Shown: positions 1 to 6,303, counted from the first letter of the stretch. The stretch is DNA of 6,416 nucleotides from Anaerolineae bacterium (GCA_016934645.1 JAFGSL010000669.1:1-6416), one strand, 5' to 3'. Made by a program: numbers and translations. The notes: a model not told the origin generated them from the letters alone.

Positions 1-80
1 ATCAGCGGCTCAGACCTTCTGAGTTGCTGCTATTGTCGTCGGAACACCCAATTTGACCACTATATGACTATATTTTATAC

Positions 81-86
81 AAGGAG
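81..86 (+). promoter_or_regulatory. Ribosome binding site of the large C25 protease gene
   Basis: AAGGAG is a near-complete Shine-Dalgarno core. It ends 8 bases before the ATG at 95, an ideal distance. It decides the start in favour of ATG 95 over the in-frame ATG at 104 (Met4), which would be 17 bases away and would remove the lysine that helps form the positive end of the signal peptide. Confidence 0.85.
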
Positions 87-94
87 TCTTTACA

Positions 95-172
95 ATGTCT
101 AAAATGCTGCGTGTCACGATCTTAACGTTAGTTTTTTTGGCATTTGGCGTGCTGCGCGTGGGTGCGACCGCC
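95..172 (+). other. Sec signal peptide, residues 1-26
   Basis: The N-terminus has Lys3 and Arg6, then a hydrophobic stretch from Val7 to Val22, then A-T-A before Glu27. That fits signal peptidase I cleavage between Ala26 and Glu27. There is no lipobox cysteine; the first Cys is residue 55. A proline- and alanine-rich linker (27-67) follows. This supports Sec export of the whole protein. Confidence 0.85.
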
Positions 173-3100
173 GAGTTCCCATCGCAAGCGGATGCGCCGC
201 CGCAACCGGTGATAGAGCCGGGCGCGTCGCTGCCGGCGGTGGAGGCAAGCACCGTATGCAGACCGCTCGCTCCCGGCGGCGACACGGCTTACAAGGCTAC
301 ACTCACCGCGGTGCGGGATAGTTACGTAAGCAGTCATTCGCCGGATACGAACTATGGGACCAATGCTACCATGATGGTGGGAGGGATCAGTATCCCCTAT
401 TCGGCCGCCTATCACACGCTGGCCGGGTTTGATCTCACCGTGCTGCCGGCCGACGTCGTGATTTTGACTGCCACGTTGGAGCTATATCAAACCGGCTCTT
501 CCGGCAACAACTTCATCATCACCGCGCAGGCATTGACCGGTGCATGGACCGAAACCGGCGTCACCTGGAACAACAAGCCTGGCTTTACCACGCTCGATGA
601 AGCCGTGGAAGGCGCTGCTGAGGGAGACTGGCGGCGCTGGGATATCACATCTCTGGCGCAAAAGTGGCACAGCGGCGCACTGGACAACAACGGGATGCGG
701 CTGGTCTTTGGCATGGTGTCCAACCAAACCCGCACGTTTAGCTCCCGCCAGGGGACTTACGCGCCGCGCCTGGTGGTGGAATATCAGCGCCGCGTGACGT
801 TGAATATACAGTCGGATACCTACATCAGCCAGGCTGATCCTGATACCAACTATGGCAGTGAATCGACGGTGTTTATCGCGCGCCATTCCACCACGTATCA
901 AGAGCAACACACTCTCTTGCGCTTCGCCGCGTTACCGTTCCCCACCGGCAGCACGGTGATCAGCGCCGTACTGGAATTGCATACCACCATCAACCTGATG
1001 CAGGCGAACGTGCCGCAGGCGGATTTTACCGTTGCACCTGAAGCCATTCTGAACTCATGGGGTGAGGGGACCGTCAAGTGGAGCAACGCGCCGGGTTCGG
1101 ATGGGATGGGCGATCCGTCGGTGCCCTTTCCGACGTTCTGGCCTTCTCCTTTCTATTTTGATGTCACCAACATCGTGCAAGGCTGGGCCTCCGGCGCGTT
1201 GTTGAACTACGGCATCAAACTCGTGCCCGACGGAAGCGAGACCGGCTACGTGTTTTTCGACACCCGCGAATATGGGCCCGGGATAAACGCGCCCACGTTG
1301 ATCATCACCTACGGGCCGCCGCCCTGTTATCCCGCTACCAGCGTCAACATCGGTGGAGCCACGCTGGGGGTCACCGACACGGTGTACACCTTCACTGCCT
1401 CGATCTCGCCGCTCGATGCGACGCCACCGATCGATTTCTCGTGGGAAGCGGATGAACAGACTCCGGTCAGCGGATCGTCCGTCGAGTATACCTGGGACAC
1501 GCCGGGAACGAAGATGATCACCGTCACCGTGTCGAACTGTGAGAGCAGCATCATGGATACGCATCTCGTCACGATTACCGTTCCCGAGCCAACGTGTCCC
1601 GTCCCGCTCACGGCTCTCAGCCTCAGCGGGCCAACGCAAGGGATCACGGATACGGCGTACACCTTCAATGTGCAGGCCAGTCCAACTGGCGCGACCAAAC
1701 CGGTGACATACACCTGGCTGGCGGACGAGCAAGCGCCTTCGATTGGCGGCGGGCAGGTGATCAAATCGTATACCTGGGACACGCCCGGCACGAAGCACAT
1801 CACCGTCACCGTCTGGAATTGCGGGGGCAGCTTTACCCAGTATCACAGCATTGATGTCATCCCGCGCGACCAACTCCCCGATCTGCGCACGACGGACATG
1901 TGGTACAACGCGCTGGAATCTCGCGTCTACTACGTCGTCAAAAACAGCGGCGGCACGACTGCGCCTGCCGGATTTACGGTCAATCTGACACAAGCGATAA
2001 GCGAAGTCGCCCAGAGCACGCTTGCGGAGGCACTGCATCCGGGGTGGGTGCGAGCCGGGTCGCTGGCCTATGATTGGCAATGCGCGGCTTCCGCTGTCCG
2101 TGCGATGGTGTGCGCCGATTCCGGCGACGCGGTGCTCGAAGGCGACGAGGCCAACAACTGCTATGAAGAGTGGTGGTCCTGTGACATGGACTCGCCACAG
2201 ATCACGTCCGGCCCCACGATCGTGGAAACAACCGAGCACACCGCCGTCATCGCCTGGACGACCAACGAACCGTGCCGCAGCCGGATCGATTACAGTTATG
2301 GCAACTATGTGCCATACTCGCAGGCGGATAATACGCTCAAGACCGATCACCAGGTCACGCTGCAGAATCTCTTGAACAACCGCACATACTGGTACAGACT
2401 CTACGTCACCGATGAAGCGGGCAATCTCGCCAACACCAACGACAACTACTTCGAGACACAGCCGCCCGGCACGGATCCGATAGTCATTGGCACCTATGGT
2501 CTGAGCGAGTATGCCTCCAACTACTACGAATTCTACACACTCTACGCTGACGTGAGCACCGATCCCGAGGGCGTGGACCGCGTGTCGTTCTTCCTAGACG
2601 GGCAGCTTATCGGGCGCGATTATTCGCCTGACGGCAACCGCTACGAAGTCTACGTCTCCCCGGCGGCGATGGGCCTCACACGCGCTGAATGGTTCACCGC
2701 GCATACGCTTCAGGTGCAGGCGTACAATCTGGAGGGCGAGGTCACGGGCGTCAACAAGTCCGTCACGCCGCCCGTGCGCCCGGCGCCGGGCAAAGCGACC
2801 ATCGTCAGCCCAAGCGCCAGTGAGACGATCTATGTCGCGGGAGACCCTGCGATTCCCGGAACCACCCTCGATACGCTGGTCTACGGCGCGCAGTACGCGT
2901 GGAAATGTACCGATTCGAGTTACTCTGAGGGCGGCGCTGTCCCTCCGGGATTGCAAGCCGTTAGCTGCAACCCGCTGCGAAAAAATGTCAGTATGATGCA
3001 GCTTTACCTGGACGGCAATCTGGCAGGAACATACGTCCCGACTACCGGTGTCTTCGATCACACCTTTACTGTGAATCTATCAGGCAAGAGTGCAGGGACG

Positions 3101-5914
3101 CATACGCTCCGCTTCGACATCCAAACAAGCGAGGGTAACTCGCATTCTGTGGAGCGCCAAATCGAACTGGCGCAAGGGACCAGCGACCTCAAAGTCGAGC
3201 GCGCGGTCACGCGCAATGGCAATGCGATCCAGGTCACACTGACGCTCCGCAACAACGGCACGACCACGGCTTACGTCCAGGGCGTGCAGGACTTTGTCCG
3301 CGGTCTGCAGGTGATTGAGACGAGCAATATGCTGGGGTTGATGTCACCCACCGCCAACTACTATCGCGTCAGGAATGGCGATTTCGGCAATCTACCTGAA
3401 CGGACGATCATGATCGACTTGTTTACGGGCAGCGCAGACGAAATCCCGCTAGGAGCCGGGGAATCCTTCAATATCATCTACGACCTCGTGCCTGTCTTAT
3501 ATCAAGAGGATGAAGCCTACTACATTGGCGCCGAGCCAAGCAATCAGAATTACGCCTACGTCTGGCATCGCGACGCCACTGAGCCTGAGCATGGCTGGTC
3601 GTACTTCTATGCTCATGGCAACTGGGTGGATGGTATGCCGCTGGAGACGGTTGTGCAGCAGATCGCTGCCAGCTCGGATTACATCATCGTTACCTCACCA
3701 GCGCAGCTATCTGTTTACACTACGCCGATTGACTGGCGCGCCAGCCAGGGCACACAGCGCGAATTAAGCCTGGTGCTCTCGCGTATGGCGGAACTGGCGA
3801 CGCTGCGCAACGGTGTACTCGGCTTCCTGCCCGCCAGCCCGTCCGCCGACACTCTGGACCGGCTTCTCGAAAAGCGGAACAACATCTGGGGCGCGTGGGC
3901 CGGCGCGCTGCATCCCAACTTCCGCACCTACCACGCTGGAGGCTACGTGCTCTTCGTCGGTGAGGATGAGGTTGTCCCGGCGCAGGCAGCCAGCCATAGC
4001 GAGGTGCCGTATAGCGACTTGAAATACGCCAGTACGTCCGGCGCGTCGCGGCCCGAACTGGTCCTGGGCCGTATCGTCGGCGATGATCTGGGTACCTTGC
4101 GGGAGGGGCTGGATAACTCGATCAGCGTTATCCGCAGCGTTGTGGGCTTCGACCGGCAGCGCGCGCTCATCAGCAGCGGGCGTGGCAGCGGTGCGGGAAC
4201 GTTCTGGACGCACGCCAACGAAATCGCCAACCGTCTGAACTTTGCCAGCGTGACCCGTCTTAAGTGGACGAATTACGCTACCGCTGCGGAGATGCTGGCG
4301 GACTTCAAGCTGGAGTTTGCCCAGGGGCAAGGGCTGGTCGTATACCGGGGACATGGCAATGCCAGCTATTGGCAGGATGACGGCGACGTTGGTTTCCACA
4401 CAGGCCATATACCCGGTTTCGACTTCAATGGCTATCACCCCTTCGTCTTTGGCCTGGCCTGCTCCACCGGCGACTACCGCAATAGTTACAGTATGCCCGA
4501 AGCTTGGCTGCGCTATGGCGCTGCGCTCTACATCGGCGCGGTCAGCACCTCAGACCGTACTCAGAACGGCAGCGCCGGGCGGGCGTTCTTCAATCGCTGG
4601 GGCGACGACAGCTCACTCACCATCGGCTATGCCTTCACCGACATGGCTCGTGACCATTGGGGCGATGACAGTGAATGGCGAAAGTGGATCTGGCAGTACC
4701 ACATGTTCGGCGATCCGAAGTTCGGCGCGCTGCCCACGCTCAACGTGGCGGCGATGCAGCCCACCGTGCCAAATGGTCCTGTGGGTGCTATACAAGTTGA
4801 AGTCCCTGACTTCGTCGTGACGACCGATGAGGCGGGCGTGGATTACGTGGAAATTCCCGAAGGCGGCGATTGGCTCAGTCCCACCGGCTACATTGTCCCT
4901 TCCTGGAAGGTGACGTATACTTACCACCAGGGTCAGCGCGTACAGGACGTGGTCTTGACAGCGCAATCCGGTCTCACAGTCGTCACCGGGCTGAATATCC
5001 CGACCTATACGCCTGAACTGGACTGCGACTGTTTCGCGCCCGAGATGACGGCACTGCAAAGCACCACGGCGATCACCAGTTGGTACCCACAATTCGAGCA
5101 ACCCTACGCGTGGTCGATCCTTGAAAACCCGGATGGCACATCGGAGTTGGAACTGCGCATCTATCCCTTCACCTACAACCCGGCGACGACTAACGCGCGC
5201 TTCTTCAAGGACTGGAGCTTCGACGTTGACGTCTTCACCACCACCGTAGACATCCTGAGCCTGGGCGTGCCACAAGGCATCTATCCGCTTGCCGAGACGG
5301 TTACGGCAACGCTGGTGGTGCAGAATGACGGCGCGGTGCAGCCGGTCGTTGTCCGCCCGGTTGTCACCGCCTTTGATGACGAGGTATCTACCGTCTTACC
5401 GCTGCGCACGTTGCACGAAGTCACCGGCACGGCAACGCTCGATCTGGCGATCACCGAGACGCTCGCCGCGGGCGATTATGCCCTCCATGTGACCCTGGCG
5501 GATATGGACGGTCACGTGCTGGATACCGAAGTGGCCGAGTTTACGGTGGGTGTTGTCGCGGGCGAGGTTACGAGCCTCACCGCCGAACCGGCGCTGTTTG
5601 TGCCGGGAGATGACGTGGACATCGCTATGACGTTCCATAACACCGGTGACGTGACGCTGGATGGGGTCGCCGTCATCCGCGTGCAGAGCAGCGACGGTGT
5701 AACGCAGACGGCTGAGTTCACCCACACACTCGGCGCACTCGCGCCCGGCGCGACGGCGAACTTCGACGACGTGTGGGATTCCACCGGCGCGCTCAGCGAA
5801 ACCTACCGTGTGTTGGGGTACGTCGAGTACAACCTGGGCGTCTCCGCGCCGCAGGAGGTTATCGTGAGCACTCGGACTCACATCTATCTCCCGCTGGTGC
5901 TACGGAATTACTAA
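95..5914 (+). CDS. Secreted multidomain peptidase C25 (gingipain-like) surface protease
   Basis: This is a complete 1939-residue ORF with a good ribosome binding site and a TAA stop. Seen: a signal peptide (1-26), two DNRLRE-type domains (about 68-231 and 234-406), two PKD-like repeats (414-497, 505-588), a CARDB-like domain (593-692), an FN3-like domain (701-788), Ig-like segments (794-1027), a second CARDB-like domain (1029-1133), a C25 protease domain (1193-1548), a C25-propeptide-like segment (1565-1714), two beta domains (1716-1925) and the tail IYLPLVLRNY. The catalytic pair is His1420 in YRGHGN and Cys1456 in LACSTGDY; Glu1321 in RPELVLGRI matches the conserved Glu of the family. Known of the family: C25 enzymes are extracellular caspase-fold cysteine endopeptidases. 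Inferred: a cell-surface or secreted protease that uses its N-terminal modules for binding. It is much longer than typical C25 proteins. Only 15 cysteines are present, nearly all outside the catalytic domain. It appears monocistronic within the window. Substrate specificity is unknown. Confidence 0.93.
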   Translation: MSKMLRVTILTLVFLAFGVLRVGATAEFPSQADAPPQPVIEPGASLPAVEASTVCRPLAPGGDTAYKATLTAVRDSYVSSHSPDTNYGTNATMMVGGISIPYSAAYHTLAGFDLTVLPADVVILTATLELYQTGSSGNNFIITAQALTGAWTETGVTWNNKPGFTTLDEAVEGAAEGDWRRWDITSLAQKWHSGALDNNGMRLVFGMVSNQTRTFSSRQGTYAPRLVVEYQRRVTLNIQSDTYISQADPDTNYGSESTVFIARHSTTYQEQHTLLRFAALPFPTGSTVISAVLELHTTINLMQANVPQADFTVAPEAILNSWGEGTVKWSNAPGSDGMGDPSVPFPTFWPSPFYFDVTNIVQGWASGALLNYGIKLVPDGSETGYVFFDTREYGPGINAPTLIITYGPPPCYPATSVNIGGATLGVTDTVYTFTASISPLDATPPIDFSWEADEQTPVSGSSVEYTWDTPGTKMITVTVSNCESSIMDTHLVTITVPEPTCPVPLTALSLSGPTQGITDTAYTFNVQASPTGATKPVTYTWLADEQAPSIGGGQVIKSYTWDTPGTKHITVTVWNCGGSFTQYHSIDVIPRDQLPDLRTTDMWYNALESRVYYVVKNSGGTTAPAGFTVNLTQAISEVAQSTLAEALHPGWVRAGSLAYDWQCAASAVRAMVCADSGDAVLEGDEANNCYEEWWSCDMDSPQITSGPTIVETTEHTAVIAWTTNEPCRSRIDYSYGNYVPYSQADNTLKTDHQVTLQNLLNNRTYWYRLYVTDEAGNLANTNDNYFETQPPGTDPIVIGTYGLSEYASNYYEFYTLYADVSTDPEGVDRVSFFLDGQLIGRDYSPDGNRYEVYVSPAAMGLTRAEWFTAHTLQVQAYNLEGEVTGVNKSVTPPVRPAPGKATIVSPSASETIYVAGDPAIPGTTLDTLVYGAQYAWKCTDSSYSEGGAVPPGLQAVSCNPLRKNVSMMQLYLDGNLAGTYVPTTGVFDHTFTVNLSGKSAGTHTLRFDIQTSEGNSHSVERQIELAQGTSDLKVERAVTRNGNAIQVTLTLRNNGTTTAYVQGVQDFVRGLQVIETSNMLGLMSPTANYYRVRNGDFGNLPERTIMIDLFTGSADEIPLGAGESFNIIYDLVPVLYQEDEAYYIGAEPSNQNYAYVWHRDATEPEHGWSYFYAHGNWVDGMPLETVVQQIAASSDYIIVTSPAQLSVYTTPIDWRASQGTQRELSLVLSRMAELATLRNGVLGFLPASPSADTLDRLLEKRNNIWGAWAGALHPNFRTYHAGGYVLFVGEDEVVPAQAASHSEVPYSDLKYASTSGASRPELVLGRIVGDDLGTLREGLDNSISVIRSVVGFDRQRALISSGRGSGAGTFWTHANEIANRLNFASVTRLKWTNYATAAEMLADFKLEFAQGQGLVVYRGHGNASYWQDDGDVGFHTGHIPGFDFNGYHPFVFGLACSTGDYRNSYSMPEAWLRYGAALYIGAVSTSDRTQNGSAGRAFFNRWGDDSSLTIGYAFTDMARDHWGDDSEWRKWIWQYHMFGDPKFGALPTLNVAAMQPTVPNGPVGAIQVEVPDFVVTTDEAGVDYVEIPEGGDWLSPTGYIVPSWKVTYTYHQGQRVQDVVLTAQSGLTVVTGLNIPTYTPELDCDCFAPEMTALQSTTAITSWYPQFEQPYAWSILENPDGTSELELRIYPFTYNPATTNARFFKDWSFDVDVFTTTVDILSLGVPQGIYPLAETVTATLVVQNDGAVQPVVVRPVVTAFDDEVSTVLPLRTLHEVTGTATLDLAITETLAAGDYALHVTLADMDGHVLDTEVAEFTVGVVAGEVTSLTAEPALFVPGDDVDIAMTFHNTGDVTLDGVAVIRVQSSDGVTQTAEFTHTLGALAPGATANFDDVWDSTGALSETYRVLGYVEYNLGVSAPQEVIVSTRTHIYLPLVLRNY
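296..787 (+). other. DNRLRE-type beta-sandwich domain 1, residues ~68-231
   Basis: The segment shows the usual order of this family: DSYVSS then PDTNYGTN (83-90), a central WTETGVTWNNKPG (151-163), WDITSLAQKWHSG (182-194) and a closing PRLVVEY strand (224-230). Domains of this type occur in large exported bacterial proteins, and some are classed as a carbohydrate-binding module (CBM96). Carbohydrate binding here is an inference from the family. Confidence 0.82.
794..1312 (+). other. DNRLRE-type beta-sandwich domain 2, residues ~234-406
   Basis: This repeats the first domain's motif order: SDTYISQADPDTNYGSE (240-256), GEGTVKWSNAPG (323-334), FDVTNIVQGWASG (355-367) and APTLIITYG (399-407). 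It differs from domain 1 by a longer loop (about 335-354, with PFPTFWPSPFYF) before the FDVT strand. The two copies are clearly related but diverged, so the duplication is old or they were acquired separately. Confidence 0.82.
1334..1585 (+). other. PKD-like repeat 1, residues ~414-497
   Basis: The segment carries VNIGGATLGVTDTVYTFTA, then PPIDFSWEADEQ, and closes with EYTWDTPGTKMITVTVSNC. This is the PKD-like beta fold in the form common in Chloroflexota exported proteins. Cys411, just before the repeat, and Cys482 at its end match the pair in the next repeat and could form one disulfide. The likely role is as a rigid spacer or binding module. Confidence 0.75.
1607..1858 (+). other. PKD-like repeat 2, residues ~505-588
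   Basis: This parallels repeat 1 strand by strand: LSLSGPTQGITDTAYTFNV, KPVTYTWLADEQ, then SYTWDTPGTKHITVTVWNC. Cys501 and Cys576 take the places of Cys411 and Cys482. The DNA of the YTWDTPGTK...ITVTV block (1768-1813) matches 1486-1531 at 40 of 46 positions, so this part of the duplication looks recent or maintained by gene conversion. Confidence 0.75.
1871..2170 (+). other. CARDB-like domain, residues ~593-692
   Basis: It begins PDLRTTDMWYN, has the core strand YYVVKNSGGTTAPAGFTVNL, and ends with the typical ADSGDAVLEGDEANN (674-688). This order is characteristic of CARDB adhesion-type modules in bacterial surface proteins. A short Cys-rich stretch follows its core (Cys663, 673, 689, 696). 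Confidence 0.7.
2192..2458 (+). other. Fibronectin type III-like domain, residues ~700-788
   Basis: The strand pattern TAVIAWTTNEPCRSRIDYSYG, followed by HQVTLQNLLNNRTYWYRLYVTDEAGN, is typical of FN3 / purple-acid-phosphatase N-terminal-like folds, with the L.NRTYWYR.. tyrosine corner. It is an all-beta spacer; no catalytic role is indicated. Confidence 0.7.
2474..3175 (+). other. Two Ig-like segments, residues ~794-1027
   Basis: The first part contains VDRVSFFLDGQLIGRDYSPDG then HTLQVQAYNLEGEVTG. The second contains MQLYLDGNLAGTYV, FTVNLSGKSAGTHTLRFDI and SEG. 'V.FFLDG..IG' followed by 'G.HTL...A.N..G' is the usual form of bacterial Ig-like modules. The second has an insertion with Cys938 and Cys958. 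The domain boundary near 893-900 (PVRPAPGKATIVSP) is approximate. Confidence 0.6.
3179..3493 (+). other. CARDB/DUF11-like beta domain, residues ~1029-1133
   Basis: It opens with SDLKVERAVTRNGNAIQVTLTLRNNGTTTAYVQ, the common start of CARDB/DUF11-type domains, and ends with LGAGESFNIIYDLVPVLY. It is the last N-terminal module before the protease. A linker of about 60 residues, rich in Tyr, Trp and His (about 1135-1190), joins it to the catalytic domain. Confidence 0.55.
3671..4738 (+). other. Peptidase C25 catalytic domain, residues ~1193-1548
   Basis: It starts with SSDYIIVTSP and PIDWRASQGT, the usual opening of C25 domains. It continues with GGYVLFVGEDEVVPA (1282-1296), SRPELVLGRIVGDD (1318-1331), GLVVYRGHGN (1413-1422), FVFGLACSTGDY (1450-1461) and QYHMFGDPKFG (1534-1544). 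By comparison with RgpB of Porphyromonas gingivalis, His1420 (4352-4354) and Cys1456 (4460-4462) are the catalytic dyad. They lie 36 residues apart, against 33 in RgpB (His211/Cys244). Glu1321 corresponds to the conserved Glu in the EVFIGRF strand. All key residues are intact, so an active enzyme is expected. Arg versus Lys preference cannot be told from sequence alone. Confidence 0.88.
4787..5236 (+). other. C25-propeptide-like segment after the protease domain, residues ~1565-1714
   Basis: The order of motifs recalls the gingipain/C25 propeptide: DYVEIPEGGDWLSPTGYIVPSW, then VVLTAQSGLTVVTGLNIPTYTP, and at the end ELELRIYPFTYNPATTNARFFKDWSFDVDV. The last part matches the family form 'V.VYP..Y.PA...LR.Y....V.V'. 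In known C25 enzymes this domain is N-terminal and inhibits or folds the protease; here it follows it. It contains the only cysteines C-terminal to the active site, Cys1644 and Cys1646 (LDCDCF). The assignment is by eye and needs a profile search. Confidence 0.55.
5240..5869 (+). other. Two C-terminal beta domains, residues ~1716-1925
   Basis: Both have the CARDB / alpha-2-macroglobulin-like strand pattern. The first has YPLAETVTATLVVQNDGAVQPVVV, then LAAGDYALHVTLADMDGHVLD. The second has FVPGDDVDIAMTFHNTGDVTLDGVAV, then LGALAPGATANFDDVWDSTG. They probably act as stalk or sorting modules ahead of the terminal tag. No catalytic residues are evident. Confidence 0.55.
5873..5911 (+). other. C-terminal Chloroflexota-type tail, residues 1927-1939
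   Basis: The protein ends RTHIYLPLVLRNY. Many exported proteins of Chloroflexota end with a very similar '(H/R).(I/V)YLPLV.R(N/S)' stretch, which suggests a shared sorting, export or anchoring signal. It is not an LPXTG motif, and no transmembrane helix with a positive tail follows as in sortase substrates. The function is inferred from recurrence only. Confidence 0.65.
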
Positions 5915-5925
5915 CGTGTGTTACA

Positions 5926-5967
5926 GGTGGTTTCGTTTGCGAGCTACGGCCCGCAAACGAAACCACC
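5926..5967 (+). terminator. Perfect 16-bp hairpin downstream of the protease gene
   Basis: GGTGGTTTCGTTTGCG (5926-5941) and CGCAAACGAAACCACC (5952-5967) are exact inverted complements around a 10-base loop. Inside the loop, G5943-C5944 can pair with G5949-C5950 to give a C(TACG)G tetraloop, one of the most stable RNA loops. It lies 11 bases after the stop codon. A strong T run is missing (ATTCCCTGTTGTCATTTG follows), so it may be a weak or Rho-assisted terminator, or a 3'-end protection structure, that works on either strand. Confidence 0.65.
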
Positions 5968-6190
5968 ACACAATTCCCTGTTGTCATTTGATTGTAGCCG
6001 CGATTTCGACTGATCCGGTCAGAAAAAACCAAAGTCATTCCGGTATCCGACAAGCGTATAAGCGTTTAGCAAATTACGACTGGATCAGTAGATCGCGCTT
6101 CGTGAGGCTTGCGCTGGATCATAATCCGGCGCAGCGGGGACGGCGGATTGTGATCCGCCTTAAGCGTTGAAGTAATGAAAATCTGACGTT
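5968..6190. other. Intergenic stretch without a recognised gene
   Basis: No ORF here has a credible start, ribosome binding site or family signature. The stretch has a perfect hairpin at 6142-6159, two copies of CTGGATCA (6080-6087 and 6114-6121), and a weaker fold-back at 6112-6136 (GGAT/ATCC inside CGCT/AGCG). Base composition is less GC-rich than the gene before it. It may hold the decayed remains of interspersed repeats. Confidence 0.5.
6142..6159. repeat. Perfect 7-bp hairpin
   Basis: GGCGGAT (6142-6148) and ATCCGCC (6153-6159) pair around a TGTG loop. TTAAG follows, with no T tract, so a terminator role is doubtful. It may be one of the interspersed palindromes that fill this intergenic region. 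Confidence 0.5.
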
Positions 6191-6192
6191 AT

Positions 6193-6242
6193 GGAATGCG
6201 GGCATCTTGCCCGCAACTTGGCGGACGAGACGTCCGCGTTCC
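6193..6242. repeat. Twin-hairpin interspersed repeat (GCGGGCA / GCGGACG type)
   Basis: Hairpin A is GCGGGCA-TCT-TGCCCGC (6198-6214), extended by T6197-A6215. Hairpin B is GCGGACG-AGA-CGTCCGC (6221-6237). GGAA (6193-6196) and TTCC (6239-6242) can close both into a three-way junction. The two loops, TCT and AGA, are complementary to each other. Elements of this 'GCGGGCAAGATGCCCGC' type recur between genes in several environmental phyla, including Chloroflexota; this statement is from memory and was not searched. Confidence 0.7.
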
Positions 6243-6257
6243 GCCGATATTTTCACA

Positions 6258-6282
6258 GGAGACGGCGGTGCTGCCGCACTCC
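6258..6282. repeat. Third hairpin of the intergenic element
   Basis: GGAG (6258-6261) pairs with CTCC (6279-6282). GCGG (6265-6268) pairs with CCGC (6274-6277), with a TGCTG loop and small internal asymmetry. Read on the minus strand it gives GGAGTGCGGCAGCACCGCC, a phrase that looks like part of the same interspersed repeat family as the twin hairpins 15 bases upstream. Confidence 0.5.
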
Positions 6283-6303
6283 ATGCAAGCACGAAAATAG
6301 GAA

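Noticed and set aside
53..81. Possible sigma-70 promoter: TTGACC (53-58) with TATACA (76-81) at 17-base spacing
   Set aside because: Transcription would begin near 88, after the Shine-Dalgarno site at 81-86, so it could not serve the gene. TATATT at 69-74 is a better -10 but has no matching -35 at the right distance. The real promoter is probably upstream of the window or not of this form.
1055..2350. Long antisense reading frame of 431 codons on the minus strand
   Set aside because: It lies wholly inside the large gene, is Arg/Gly-rich with no domain signature, and is explained by high GC at third codon positions of the sense gene.
5873..5911. LPXTG sortase signal or type IX secretion C-terminal domain
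   Set aside because: YLPLVLRNY lacks the LPXTG pattern and a following membrane helix, and the last 100 residues do not show the conserved type IX CTD motifs.
5916..6170. 84-codon reading frame on the + strand
   Set aside because: It starts inside the post-gene hairpin region without a ribosome binding site, crosses the perfect inverted repeat, and shows no recognisable protein features.
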